A stretch of DNA of 64,000 nt, taken from positions 310,001 to 374,000 of the forward strand of contig NC_019673.1 of the NCBI RefSeq assembly GCF_000328705.1, given 5' to 3'. The notes under the pieces are model-generated. The model searched no databases, was not told where the DNA came from, and saw only the letters and a program-made list of their open reading frames with translations. Made by a program: the position numbers and the translations under genes. This document shows, piece after piece, positions 1 through 9,721 of the stretch. The DNA is from Saccharothrix espanaensis DSM 44229 (GTDB taxonomy: Bacteria > Actinomycetota > Actinomycetes > Mycobacteriales > Pseudonocardiaceae). Each line of letters begins with the position of its first letter. The first letter of the stretch is position 1.

Positions 1-338
1 TCCGCGAACGCCACCTTGCCGACCACCTGGCGCAGGTCGTCGCCGGGGCCGATGTCGCCACCCAGGTCCCGGTCGGTGCGCGCGGCGGTGCGGGCGGTGT
101 CGGCGGCCAGCGCGATCCGCAGCTCCGGGTACCCGCCGACGCCGATGGCCTTGCAGAACCGGGTCACCGTCGTCTCGCTGGTGCCGGCGGCCTCGGCCAC
201 CTCGGTGATGCTGCGGTGGGCGACGGTCGCCGGGTTGTCCAGCACGACCTTGGCGACCCGCTGCTCCGCGCGGGCCAGGCCGGGCAGGAGGGACCGGATC
301 TTGACTAGGGGGCTGGCATCGGTGCTCTCGGTGGACAC
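1..338 (-). CDS. murR: RpiR/MurR-family transcriptional regulator (N-terminal part, cut by window edge)
   Basis: Only the first 112 residues are inside the window; the C-terminal sugar-phosphate-binding SIS domain would lie to the left. The visible part is an RpiR-type helix-turn-helix domain: a leading segment with LVKIRSLLPGLARAEQRVA, then SITEVAEAAGTSETTVTRFC and KAIGVGGYPELRIALA, the typical spacing of the family. I chose the GTG whose complement lies at 336-338. The gene is last in a minus-strand row after nagZ, namZ and a beta-lactamase-fold amidase, which is the gene content of the Bacillus subtilis MurNAc salvage locus, so a MurNAc-6-phosphate-responsive role is inferred from context. 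A short palindrome CCGT-CCA-ACGG at 355-365, just upstream, could be an autoregulatory operator. The family call is firm; the murR name is an inference. Confidence 0.75.
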   Translation of the reverse strand, partial: MSTESTDASPLVKIRSLLPGLARAEQRVAKVVLDNPATVAHRSITEVAEAAGTSETTVTRFCKAIGVGGYPELRIALAADTARTAARTDRDLGGDIGPGDDLRQVVGKVAFA

Positions 339-448
339 GTGGGAAACTTACTAACCGTCCAACGGAAAATCAACGCACAGTGGGCGGAACTCACCCCGAC
401 CGCCGCCGAGTTCCACCCGGTGGCGTGGGCGGATCGGGCAATGGCCCA

Positions 449-2146
449 CTAGCGGTCGGCCGAACGCCACCCATCGGCGCGCAACACACCCGGATCGCGC
501 TCCGCGTCGACCACCACGCCGTGCCTGTCCGACACCCGCACGCCGTCGACGTACACGCCGCGCCCGCCGTACCCCTCGCCCTTCACGTAGAGCCAGCGGA
601 AGGCGGTCGCCGACTCCGTCGCGAGCTCCACGCGTTCCCAGCGGCGTGCACCGTAACCGGCCAACACCTTCAGGTCGCGCCACGACGTCCCGTCGTTACT
701 GGCCTGCACCACCACCCGGTCGCCCGGGTCCAGGTCGACGAACGCGTCGAACCGCAGCCGCACCCGGTCGGAGCGGGTCAAGGTGGCGGTCGTGAGCGTG
801 CCGAGGTGGGTCGTCGCGGTCCACGCCGCACGGCCGTGCCGCGGGCGGACCGCGAGCGCCGCCGCCAGACCGTTCGCCACGGCCCGGCGCGCGGGGTTGA
901 TCGAACCCCAGTCCCGGCTCGGGTGCACCCGATTGGTCAGCAGGACGGCGATCGAGCCCGAGAGCGGGTCGAGCACCAGCGTCGTGCCGGTGAAACCGGT
1001 GTGGCCCGCGGCTTTCGGGGACGTGAGCGCGCCCATGTACCAGCGCTGGTCGAGCTCGAAGCCGAGCCCGTGCGCGTTGCCGGGGAACCCCTGGTTGAAG
1101 TCGGTGAGCATCAGCTCCACCGTGCGCGGGCGCAGGATCCGGCGGCCCCGGTACTCGCCGCCGTTGAGGATCGCCTGCCCCAGCACGGCCAGGTCGGCCG
1201 CTGTCCCGAACACCCCGGCGTGCCCGGCGACCCCGCCCAGCGACCAGGCGTTCTCGTCGTGCACCTGGCCCCGGACCAGGCCGCGGTGGGCTTGGAACTC
1301 GGTCGCCGCGACCCGGTCGAGCTCGTCGGCCGGCGGGTTGTAGCCGGTGTCGCGCAGCCCCAGCGGTTCGGTGATCTCCTCGCGCACCAGCACGTCGAGC
1401 GGCTTGCCGGTGAGCCGGTGGGCGAGCAGGCCGAGCGTGATCAGGTTCAGGTCGGAGTAGGTGTAGGTCGAGCCCGGCGGGTTCTTCGGCGCCACATCCA
1501 GCACGGCCTTGAGCCGCGCCGGGACGTCGGGGTACTTCGACCACAGCGGCAGCCAGGGCTCCAGACCCGAGGTGTGGGTGAGCAACTGGCGGACGGTGAT
1601 GGCGGACTTGCCGTTGACGCCGAACTCCGGCAGGTACCGGGCGACCGGCGCGTCGAGGTCGAGTTGGCCGAGCTCCTGGCGGCGCACCACCACGATCGAG
1701 GTGAACAGCTTGGAGATCGAGGCCAGGTCGAAGATCGTGTCGGCCCGCATCGGCACCCGCCGGTCCTCGGGCAGCTCGGTGCCGGCGGCGTCGGCGTAGC
1801 GGACCGCCCACCCGGTCGGCTCGTGCGTGGTGACGACGCCGTCGTGGGCGAGCAGCGTGACGGCCCCGGCGAACAGCGGGTGCCCCGACGCGTCGGGCGC
1901 GGTGAAGCGGCGCACCTGGTCGAGCGCGCCGGCGATCGGCCCGGGATCGAGCCCGACGCTTTCCGGCCGACCAGACCGCAGCACGTCGTCCGCCCACCCC
2001 CGCCGAACCACGTCGAACCGCCCCCGCCGCTCCTGCACCGCCACCTCACCGTCCGCCTCGTGACGTCCAGTCTCACTCGCTGTGGCGTGGGCCGGGGTGG
2101 TCGTAACCAGGATCGCGAGCAGGGCGGTGATCAGCAGGGCGCGCAC
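449..2146 (-). CDS. Secreted serine hydrolase of beta-lactamase fold, AmiE-like N-acetylmuramyl-L-alanine amidase candidate
   Basis: About 565 residues. The start is the GTG at 2144-2146, five bases after AAGGAG; an upstream in-frame extension reads through short repeats and is unlikely to be coding. It begins with a Sec signal peptide (VRALLITALLAILVTTTPAHA). The active-site motifs of class C beta-lactamase/PBP-type serine hydrolases are visible: SISK (SxxK) in FDLASISKLF, YSD in TYTYSDLNL, and HTG in AAGHTGFTGT. The last 130 residues look like a discoidin/carbohydrate-binding-type beta domain (VVVQASNDGTSWRDLKVL). In B. subtilis the beta-lactamase-fold protein AmiE (YbbE) removes peptides from MurNAc-peptide and is encoded with nagZ and namZ; the same trio occurs here, so an exo-acting amidase is the best guess. 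A generic esterase or D,D-peptidase cannot be excluded. Confidence 0.7.
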   Translation of the reverse strand: MRALLITALLAILVTTTPAHATASETGRHEADGEVAVQERRGRFDVVRRGWADDVLRSGRPESVGLDPGPIAGALDQVRRFTAPDASGHPLFAGAVTLLAHDGVVTTHEPTGWAVRYADAAGTELPEDRRVPMRADTIFDLASISKLFTSIVVVRRQELGQLDLDAPVARYLPEFGVNGKSAITVRQLLTHTSGLEPWLPLWSKYPDVPARLKAVLDVAPKNPPGSTYTYSDLNLITLGLLAHRLTGKPLDVLVREEITEPLGLRDTGYNPPADELDRVAATEFQAHRGLVRGQVHDENAWSLGGVAGHAGVFGTAADLAVLGQAILNGGEYRGRRILRPRTVELMLTDFNQGFPGNAHGLGFELDQRWYMGALTSPKAAGHTGFTGTTLVLDPLSGSIAVLLTNRVHPSRDWGSINPARRAVANGLAAALAVRPRHGRAAWTATTHLGTLTTATLTRSDRVRLRFDAFVDLDPGDRVVVQASNDGTSWRDLKVLAGYGARRWERVELATESATAFRWLYVKGEGYGGRGVYVDGVRVSDRHGVVVDAERDPGVLRADGWRSADR

Positions 2147-2254
2147 GGTCACTCCTTCACCGGTCGTGCGGGTTCCTCGGCGGGCTCCCCGGTAGTGCGG
2201 GCTTCTCGGTAGTTGCGGGTTCACCGGTAGTGCGGGCTCCCCGGTAGTGCGGGT

Positions 2255-3519
2255 TCACCGGTAGTGCAGGTAGTCGCGGCGGAGGCGGGTGAAGGCGGCC
2301 AGTTCGTCGCGCCACGCGCCGACCACCTCGTCGGTGCCCGCGCCCGCGTCGACCATGCGGCGCAGCCGGTCCGAGCCGGTGAGCTTGTCGATCCAGAAGT
2401 CCGGCCGCCACGCGAAGACCCCCGGGTAGCGCACCCGCGCGGTCACGATCATCGCCACGGCGGCCCGGATCGCGTCGAACTCGGCGGGCCGGGTGACCTG
2501 AAGGGCCACCCCGCCGCAGACCTGGCCGGCGAACTTGGCGAACGTCGGCGTGAAGTGCGCCTCCCGGAACCGCACCCCCGGCAGGCCCGCCGCGTTCAGG
2601 TCCTCCGCCCACCGCCAGTCGACCCCCGGCGCGCCCACCGTCTCGAACGGTCGGGTGGTGCCCCGCCCCTCGGAGAGCACCGTCCCCTCGAACAGGCACG
2701 TGCCGGGGTAGACCAGCGCGGTGTCCCGGGTGGGCATGTTGGGGCTCGGCGGGACCCACGGCAGACCCGTGTCCAGGTCACCGCGCCGCCAGCCCCGCGC
2801 CCACACCCGGCGCAACGCGACCTGCCCGCCGTCGTGGGGCAGGAACTCACCGTTGAACAGCCCCGCCAGCTCGCCGACGGTCAGACCGTGCTGCTGCACG
2901 ATCGGCTTGCGCCCGACGCCGGTCGCGTACGCCGGGTTGAGTTGCGGGCCCCGCGCGGTGCCGCCGACCGGGTTCGGCCGGTCCAGCACGACGAACTCGG
3001 CCCCGCTCGCGGCGGCGGCCCGCATCGCCGTGTACATCGTCCAGATGTAGGTGTAGAACCGCGCGCCGACGTCGGCGATGTCGAACACCACCGTGTCCAC
3101 GCGGGCCTTGGCGAACATGCCGGCGAGCTTCGCCGCGTCGGCCCCGTACGCGTCGTACACCGGGACGCCGGTGCGCGGGTCGAGGTAGTCGCCCTCCGAC
3201 CCACCGGCCTGCGCGGTGCCGCGAAACCCGTGCTCCGGCCCGAACGCGGCCTTCGGCGCGTGCCCGGCGGCCACCATCGAGTCGACCACGTGCGTCTGGT
3301 CGCGCAAGACCCCGGTCGGGTTGGTGAGCACCCCGACCGCACGCCCGGCGAGCAGCCGCCACCCGTCCGCCGCCGCGAGTTCCGCGCCGGTCGCGAGCCG
3401 CTGATCCGCCTGCACGGGCTCCGCCCCGGCAACGCCGGCAGTCCCGACAACGCCGGCGGCCCCGGTCGTCACGCCTGCCGCCGCACCGGCCAGCAGCAGC
3501 CGCCGCGAGACCCCGGGCG

Positions 3520-3523
<4 letters not shown>
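2255..3523 (-). CDS. namZ: Exo-beta-N-acetylmuramidase NamZ-like (DUF1343), Tat-exported
   Basis: 422 residues. DUF1343 proteins such as B. subtilis NamZ (YbbC) release terminal MurNAc from peptidoglycan chains outside the cell. Family-typical stretches are visible: GVLTNPTGVL, AAFGPEHGFRG, GVPVYDAYG, DTVVFDIADVGARFYTYIWT, VLDRPNPVGG and PPSPNMPTRDTALVYPGTCL. The N-terminus SRRLLLAGAAAGV carries twin arginines followed by a hydrophobic stretch, a Tat-type signal. The GTG start at 3521-3523 overlaps the nagZ stop by four bases (GTGA), indicating translational coupling; a second GTG three bases earlier is possible. Together with NagZ upstream and the amidase downstream it forms a MurNAc/GlcNAc salvage set. 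Confidence in the family is high. Confidence 0.88.
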
Positions 3524-5268
<1,745 letters not shown>

Positions 5269-5293
5269 GGTGTCCTCCTCACTTGGCAATCTC

Positions 5294-5347
5294 CCACCAC
5301 TTGGTGGCCCTATTTTGCAAGTTACCCACGTCACAGGGGCGGGTCAA
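5294..5347 (-). promoter_or_regulatory. Putative promoter and operator of the nagZ operon
   Basis: Read on the minus strand, TTGACC (5342-5347) and TAACTT (5319-5324) are 17 bases apart, a good sigma-70-type -35/-10 pair about 50 bases upstream of the nagZ GTG. Just downstream, at the expected start of the transcript, lies a perfect inverted repeat CCACCA-CT-TGGTGG (5294-5307). An operator for the RpiR/MurR-type regulator encoded at the end of the operon is a reasonable inference; no binding data can be read from sequence. Confidence 0.5.
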
Positions 5348-5458
5348 CGGGTTGCGTTGCGTAAGCATTGTGCGGATGGGCACCGACAATTCCGGGCCTG
5401 CCGGCGTCACTCGATCGGGCGGTTCCGCGGCGGGGTGCCGGAACTGGGCACAAAAACA

Positions 5459-5492
5459 GGCCGTGCCCCTCAGCGATGTGAGGGGCACGGCC
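5459..5492 (-). terminator. Strong rho-independent terminator of a small minus-strand transcript
   Basis: A perfect 12-bp stem GGCCGTGCCCCT / AGGGGCACGGCC with a 10-base loop. On the minus strand it is followed by TGTTTTTGTG, giving a U-tract; on the plus strand there is no U-tract. It therefore ends transcription coming leftward from the 5.5-5.75 kb region and separates it from nagZ. Confidence 0.8.
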
Positions 5493-5511
5493 TTCAGCGC
5501 GGGCTTTCGAG

Positions 5512-5748
5512 TTACCAAGCGTGCAACTCGTGTCGTACCAACCTGGCCTCGGCGTCCGGCGTCCCGTTACGCAGGCCCTTGACGACAAGCCTCCCGCGGC
5601 GTGCCGCGCGTGGGTGCTCGAAGTCCGCGCACGGAGCTCTGTCGGGGTGAACGGCGCTTCTCTTCCGCTCCGTCCCTGGCCAACCGGAGGTCCGCACCTC
5701 CTTTGTAGTGCGTGTACGGCCCTCCGGCAAGGGCTCGATGGAGTGCAC
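5512..5748 (-). CDS. Possible small basic protein (78 aa) or leader RNA, unrecognised
   Basis: I do not recognise this product. The frame ends 20 bases before the terminator at 5459-5492, so some transcript certainly ends here. The C-terminal half is rich in Arg and charged residues and ends HELHAW. A strong AAAGGAGG sequence lies inside the frame, and GGAGGT-GCGG-ACCTCC folds into a hairpin that would cover it; no ATG or GTG sits at the ideal distance after it. The start given (GTG at 5746-5748) lacks a ribosome site and is only the longest sensible choice. The stretch 5269-5845 otherwise holds the nagZ promoter and nothing else I can name. It may be a structured small RNA rather than a gene. 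Confidence 0.3.
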   Translation of the reverse strand: MHSIEPLPEGRTRTTKEVRTSGWPGTERKRSAVHPDRAPCADFEHPRAARRGRLVVKGLRNGTPDAEARLVRHELHAW

Positions 5749-5845
5749 CGGTAAAGCGACCGTCAGTAGCGGATCTTCTTGTGTGACACCGTTTTCGATA
5801 AGGGCGCCATCGCGGGTACCGCTGACCGGGGCAACGCCGGGTGAA

Positions 5846-6658
5846 TCAGCTCCGACGTCGGCGGCGCAAGCCGTACCAAGCGACACCGGCGGCCGTCGCG
5901 GCACCCAACCCGATCGCGGTCACCGCGACCGTCGTGCCGGACGGGCGCGGGATGCGGGCCCGCAGGGAAACCGGGTCGGAGAACGTGAGGACCGGCCACC
6001 CGCGTTGCGCCGCGACCTTGCGCAGCGCGCGGTCCGGGTTGACGACGGTCGGGTGCCCGACCACCTCCAGCAGCGGCAGGTCGGTGATGGAATCGGAGTA
6101 GGCGAAGCACCGGGCCAGGTCGTAGTCGTGCTCGTCGGCCAGCCGCTTCGCCGCGACGGCCTTGTTCTCGCCGGCGCAGTAGAAGTCCACGTCGCCCGAG
6201 TAGCGGCCGTCGTTGACGACCATCCGGGTGCCCACGCTGCGCGTCGCGCCGACCATCGCGGAAATGGGCGCGACCAGTTCCTCCCCGGACGCGGAGACCA
6301 CGACCACGTCGTGCCCGTCGGCCTTGTGGTCGACGATGAGTTGGGTGGCTTCCTTGTAGACCAAGGGATCCACGATGTCGTGCAGCGTCTCGTCCACGAT
6401 CGAGCGGACCTGCTCGACGTCCCAGCCCTCGCAGAGGGCGGTGATGTGCGAGCGCATCCGGTCCATCTGGTCGGCGTCCGCGCCGGCCAGCATGAACACG
6501 AACTGCGCGTAGGCGCTCTTGAGCACCGCACGCCGGTTGATCAGGCCTTCTTGGAAGAACGGCCGGCTGAACGCCAGCGTGCTCGACTTGGCGATGACCG
6601 TCTTGTCCAAGTCGAAGAACGCGGCGACTCTGCTGCCTTCGGTGGCGTGCTCGGTCAC
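5846..6658 (-). CDS. HAD-superfamily subfamily IB hydrolase with C-terminal membrane anchor
   Basis: 270 residues. HAD motif I is AAFFDLDKTVIA near the N-terminus, motif II is VVVSASGEE, and motif III/IV is AYSDSITDLPLLE, the pattern of the IB (phosphoserine-phosphatase-like/SerB) branch. A hydrophobic segment TVAVTAIGLGAATAAGVAWYG followed by arginines at the very end should anchor it to the membrane with the catalytic domain in the cytoplasm. It stands divergent to the ssd/tad operon across the 6C RNA, exactly as Rv3661 does in M. tuberculosis. The physiological substrate is unknown; a phosphomonoester is expected. Confidence 0.85.
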   Translation of the reverse strand: MTEHATEGSRVAAFFDLDKTVIAKSSTLAFSRPFFQEGLINRRAVLKSAYAQFVFMLAGADADQMDRMRSHITALCEGWDVEQVRSIVDETLHDIVDPLVYKEATQLIVDHKADGHDVVVVSASGEELVAPISAMVGATRSVGTRMVVNDGRYSGDVDFYCAGENKAVAAKRLADEHDYDLARCFAYSDSITDLPLLEVVGHPTVVNPDRALRKVAAQRGWPVLTFSDPVSLRARIPRPSGTTVAVTAIGLGAATAAGVAWYGLRRRRRS

Positions 6659-6804
6659 CGGTCCAGCTTAAGGGCCGGTCGGAGCAGTCGAGCGGCCACT
6701 GTAATTCGGCGTTTTACGAACTGACAGTGATGCGGTCTACCGAATTTTCCGTGTCCCTCTAACGGAAGACACGCATGACCCTGTCCTGTGGGGATACAGT
6801 AGAC

Positions 6805-6895
6805 GGGTCCGGCTCGACCGGACAGGTTCAGTCCGACCCCCGGGACTGAACCAATGACGACCCCCGTCCCTCCCCCCTGGCGGGGGTCGTCCCAT
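6805..6895 (+). ncRNA. 6C small RNA (actinobacterial C-rich-loop sRNA)
   Basis: Three consecutive perfect hairpins lie in the otherwise empty gap 6659-7123: GTCCGG/CCGGAC (6807-6823), GTTCAGTCC/GGACTGAAC (6826-6851) with loop GACCCCCG, and GACGACCCCCG/CGGGGGTCGTC (6856-6891) with a loop containing CCCTCCCCCC. Two stem-loops with C-rich loops define the 6C RNA family (Rfam), and in M. tuberculosis 6C (B11) lies between the ssd gene Rv3660c and the HAD gene Rv3661, the same two neighbours as here. A TACAGT -10-like element at 6795-6800 sets the likely 5' end near 6807. Known function: the C-rich loops pair with G-rich ribosome sites of target mRNAs. Exact ends are approximate; the rest of the gap (6659-6790, 6900-7120) shows nothing I can name. 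Confidence 0.85.
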
Positions 6896-7123
6896 GTCCG
6901 GGGTCGGTTTCGCCCCCTCCTCCGCCGGTTCCGCAGCCCCTTTCCGGGCCGGTCGCGCGCGGTCCCCCGCTCCTGGTCCGGTCGCCGGGCAACCCGCCGA
7001 TTCGCGGCTTCGAGTTGTCCACACCCCGCAAAGCTGTCCACAGATCGACCATCGGTAGTTGTGGCCTTCCTCACCACTCGGGAACGTGGGTACCACCCAA
7101 CGTGAACGACCCGAGGAGGAACC

Positions 7124-8227
7124 GTGAATCGACTGCTGGCCCTGGTAGACGACCCGGCGTTGCTGGACGAGGTGCTGCAGGCCGCCGCCGTCGCGGGCTG
7201 CGAGGTGGACCGGGTGCCGGACGTGGCCGCGCTGCGCGGTCGGTGGCGCGCCGCGTCGGCCGTCGTGCTCGACACCACGACCCTCGCGGCGGTCGCCGGC
7301 GCGGCGCTGCCCCGGCGGCCGGCGGTGTTCGTGGTCGCCACCGGCCCGCCGGACCGGTCGGTGTGGCCACCGGCGCTGGAACTGGGCGTGGAGCAGGTGA
7401 TCGACGTCCGGGCGGGCCGCGCCAAGCTCCAGGAGGCACTGTCGGACGTGGTGGAGTCGCCGCCGGGCGACGGTCGGGTGCTGTCCGTGCTGGGCGGGTG
7501 CGGCGGCGCGGGCGCGTCGGTGCTGGCGACCGCCGTGGGGCAGGCGGTGCTCTCCGGCGGCGGGCGCGGCCTGCTGGTGGACTGCGACCCGCTCGGCGGC
7601 GGGCTCGACCTGGCCCTGGGCGCGGAGCGCGAGGCCGGCAAGCGCTGGCCGGACCTGAGCCTGAGCGGCGGCCGGGTGCCGGTGGCCGAGCTGCGGTCCG
7701 CCCTGCCCAGCCGCACCAGGGGTGACGGGCGGCTGACGTTCCTGTCCTGCGCGCGGAACGGACCCGACCCGACACCGCAGGCCGTGGCGGCGGTGGTCGA
7801 GGCCGGCCGGCGCGCGGGCGAGACGGTGATTTGCGACGTGCCCCGGCAGCTCTCACCCGCCGCCGGGGCCGCGCTGGAGCGGTCCGACCTGGCGGTCCTG
7901 GTCGTGCCCGCGCGGTTGCGGGCGTGCGCGGCGGCCCGGCGCGTGGCGGAGGAGGTGGCCACGCGGGGCGTCGCCCTGCACGCCGTCGTGCGCGGGCCGT
8001 CGCCGACCGGGATCCACGCCCGCCAGGTGGCGAAGGCGGTCGGGCTGCCCCTGCTCACCGCCATGCGCCCGGAACGCCGGCTGGCCACCGCGCTCGACGA
8101 GGGCCGGTTCCCCCACCACCGCCAAGGCCCGCTGGCCGCCGCCGCACGCGAGGTGCTGGCCGTGCTGCGCGCGCAGAACCCGTTGTCCACCAGGACTTTC
8201 ACCCCGGCGGAGATCAGCCATGGCTGA
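7124..8227 (+). CDS. ssd: Ssd/TadZ-like MinD-family protein ('helicase/secretion neighbourhood' CpaE-like)
   Basis: 367 residues. The GTG start follows GAGGAGG. An N-terminal receiver-like pseudo-domain of about 110 residues precedes a MinD/ParA-type domain. The deviant Walker A position reads LGGCGGAGASVLA and lacks both expected lysines, so ATP use is doubtful; the switch region LLVDCDPLGGGLDLALG is preserved. Homologues are CpaE/TadZ, which place Tad secretion machinery at the pole, and mycobacterial Ssd (Rv3660c), which affects septum formation. It opens the tad operon and is followed directly, with overlap, by the next frames. Localisation factor is the likely role; enzymatic activity is uncertain. 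Confidence 0.85.
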   Translation: MNRLLALVDDPALLDEVLQAAAVAGCEVDRVPDVAALRGRWRAASAVVLDTTTLAAVAGAALPRRPAVFVVATGPPDRSVWPPALELGVEQVIDVRAGRAKLQEALSDVVESPPGDGRVLSVLGGCGGAGASVLATAVGQAVLSGGGRGLLVDCDPLGGGLDLALGAEREAGKRWPDLSLSGGRVPVAELRSALPSRTRGDGRLTFLSCARNGPDPTPQAVAAVVEAGRRAGETVICDVPRQLSPAAGAALERSDLAVLVVPARLRACAAARRVAEEVATRGVALHAVVRGPSPTGIHARQVAKAVGLPLLTAMRPERRLATALDEGRFPHHRQGPLAAAAREVLAVLRAQNPLSTRTFTPAEISHG

Positions 8228-8594
8228 GCACCCGAGCCACAGCCACCCGCCGGCCCACTTCCCAGCGCAGGACACCCGCCCGGCCGGTAAGGGAGAGCAT
8301 CCGTCCGGTTCGCCGGTTCAGAACGCGCCCACCGCCGACCAGCCGGAGCGCCCATCCCCTTGGCCGGTGGAGGACGTGCGGGCGGCGGGTCTGTCGGAGC
8401 ATCCACCTCGTTCACTGGCTGCGAACGCTCGTGCTGCGTGGGGCGGGGTCGGGCGGGCCGTGGGCGTGCTGCGGGCGCGCCTGCACGGGGCGGCAGATCG
8501 GGTTCTGCTGGAAAGCCTGGGCGCGGCAAGGGATTCCTGCATTCAATCGGTGGTCGGTCAGGCGCGCCGATGGGGCCGGGGAGGTCGGCCGTGA
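8220..8594 (+). CDS. Unrecognised 124-aa protein bridging ssd and tadA
   Basis: I do not recognise this product. The ATG at 8220 overlaps the end of ssd by eight bases and the TGA at 8592-8594 overlaps the GTG of tadA by four, so the frame exactly fills the space between the two genes. The first 50 residues are rich in Pro, His and Ser (start MAEHPSHSHPPAHFPAQ); the second half is Ala/Arg/Leu-rich and could form helices. Third-position GC in this frame is high but lower than in the flanking genes. It may be a real coupled gene, a spacer kept open by composition, or a detached N-terminal extension of TadA; TadA is already full length without it. Confidence 0.45.
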   Translation: MAEHPSHSHPPAHFPAQDTRPAGKGEHPSGSPVQNAPTADQPERPSPWPVEDVRAAGLSEHPPRSLAANARAAWGGVGRAVGVLRARLHGAADRVLLESLGAARDSCIQSVVGQARRWGRGGRP

Positions 8595-9721
8595 CCGAAC
8601 TCGTGGAGCGGGTCCGGCGGCGGTTGGCGGACGGCGGCGACGCGCTCACCTCCGCGTCCGTGGCCGCCGCCGTGCGCAGCGAAGCCGGTGGCGTGGTCAG
8701 CCAGGAGGACGTGCGGCGGGCGTTGACCGTGCTGCGGCAGGAGTTCGTGGGCGCGGGTGTGCTGGAGCCGCTGCTGCGCGACCCCGAGCACACCGACGTC
8801 CTGGTCACCGGGCCGAACGAGGTGTGGGTCGACGGCCCGGCCGGGCTCCGGCGCACCGATGTGGTGTTCGCCGGCGAGGCGGCGGTGCGCCGGCTGGCCC
8901 AGCGGCTCGCGGTCGAGGCGGGGCGGCGGCTGGACGACGCGGTGCCCTACGTCGACGGGTGGCTGCCGGGTTCGGTCCGGCTGCACGCCGTGCTGCCGCC
9001 GATCACCCCGTCGACCTGCCTGTCGCTGCGCATCCTGCGCCCCGCCGTGCACGACCTGGCGGCGCTGGAACAACGCGGCACGTTCTCCCGGGAGACCGCC
9101 GGGGTGCTGCGCGCGGTGGTCCGGGCCAGGTCGGCGTTCCTGGTCGTCGGCGGCACGGGGTCGGGCAAGACGACCCTGCTCGCCGCGCTGCTCGGTTGCG
9201 TGCCGCACGACCAGCGCGTGGTGTGCGTCGAGGACGCCGGCGAACTGCACCCCGACCACCCGCAGTTCGTCCGGCTGCTGGCCCGGGGCGCGAACGTCGA
9301 GGGCGCGGGTCGGGTGACCTTGCGCGACCTGGTCCGCCAGGCCCTGCGGATGCGGCCGGACCGGATCGTCGTGGGCGAGGTGCGCGGTGCCGAGGTGGTC
9401 GACCTGCTGACCGCGTTCAACACCGGGCACGACGGCGGCGCGGGGACGTTGCACGCCAACTCGCCCGCCGAGGTGCCCGCGCGGCTGGAAGCGTTGGCCG
9501 CACTGGGCGGGCTGGACCGGCGGGCGTTGCACAGCCAGTTGGCGGCGGCGGTGAAGGTGGTGCTGCACATGCGCCGGGGTCCGGGCGGCGCGCGGCACCT
9601 CGCGGAGATAGGGGTGTTCGAGCGGCGGCAGGACACCTTGCTGGTCCACACGGCGTGGCGGCACGACGAGGGCTGGCGGCCGGCGGGTGCCGAGCTGCGG
9701 CGCTTGGCGGGTGTGCCGTGA
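8591..9721 (+). CDS. tadA: Tad secretion ATPase TadA/CpaF
   Basis: 376 residues from the GTG at 8591, a normal length for this branch. It is a type II/IV secretion ATPase that powers pilus assembly from the cytoplasmic face. Walker A is VVGGTGSGKTTLL with K193; the Walker B region is DRIVVGEVRGAEVVDLL; the His-box region reads GHDGGAGTLHANS. An N-terminal domain (TSASVAAAVRSEAGGVVSQE and EHTDVLVTGPNEVWVDG) is typical of CpaF. It corresponds to Rv3659c and the TIGRFAM 'helicase/secretion neighbourhood ATPase'. TadB starts four bases before its stop. Confidence 0.95.
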   Translation: MTELVERVRRRLADGGDALTSASVAAAVRSEAGGVVSQEDVRRALTVLRQEFVGAGVLEPLLRDPEHTDVLVTGPNEVWVDGPAGLRRTDVVFAGEAAVRRLAQRLAVEAGRRLDDAVPYVDGWLPGSVRLHAVLPPITPSTCLSLRILRPAVHDLAALEQRGTFSRETAGVLRAVVRARSAFLVVGGTGSGKTTLLAALLGCVPHDQRVVCVEDAGELHPDHPQFVRLLARGANVEGAGRVTLRDLVRQALRMRPDRIVVGEVRGAEVVDLLTAFNTGHDGGAGTLHANSPAEVPARLEALAALGGLDRRALHSQLAAAVKVVLHMRRGPGGARHLAEIGVFERRQDTLLVHTAWRHDEGWRPAGAELRRLAGVP

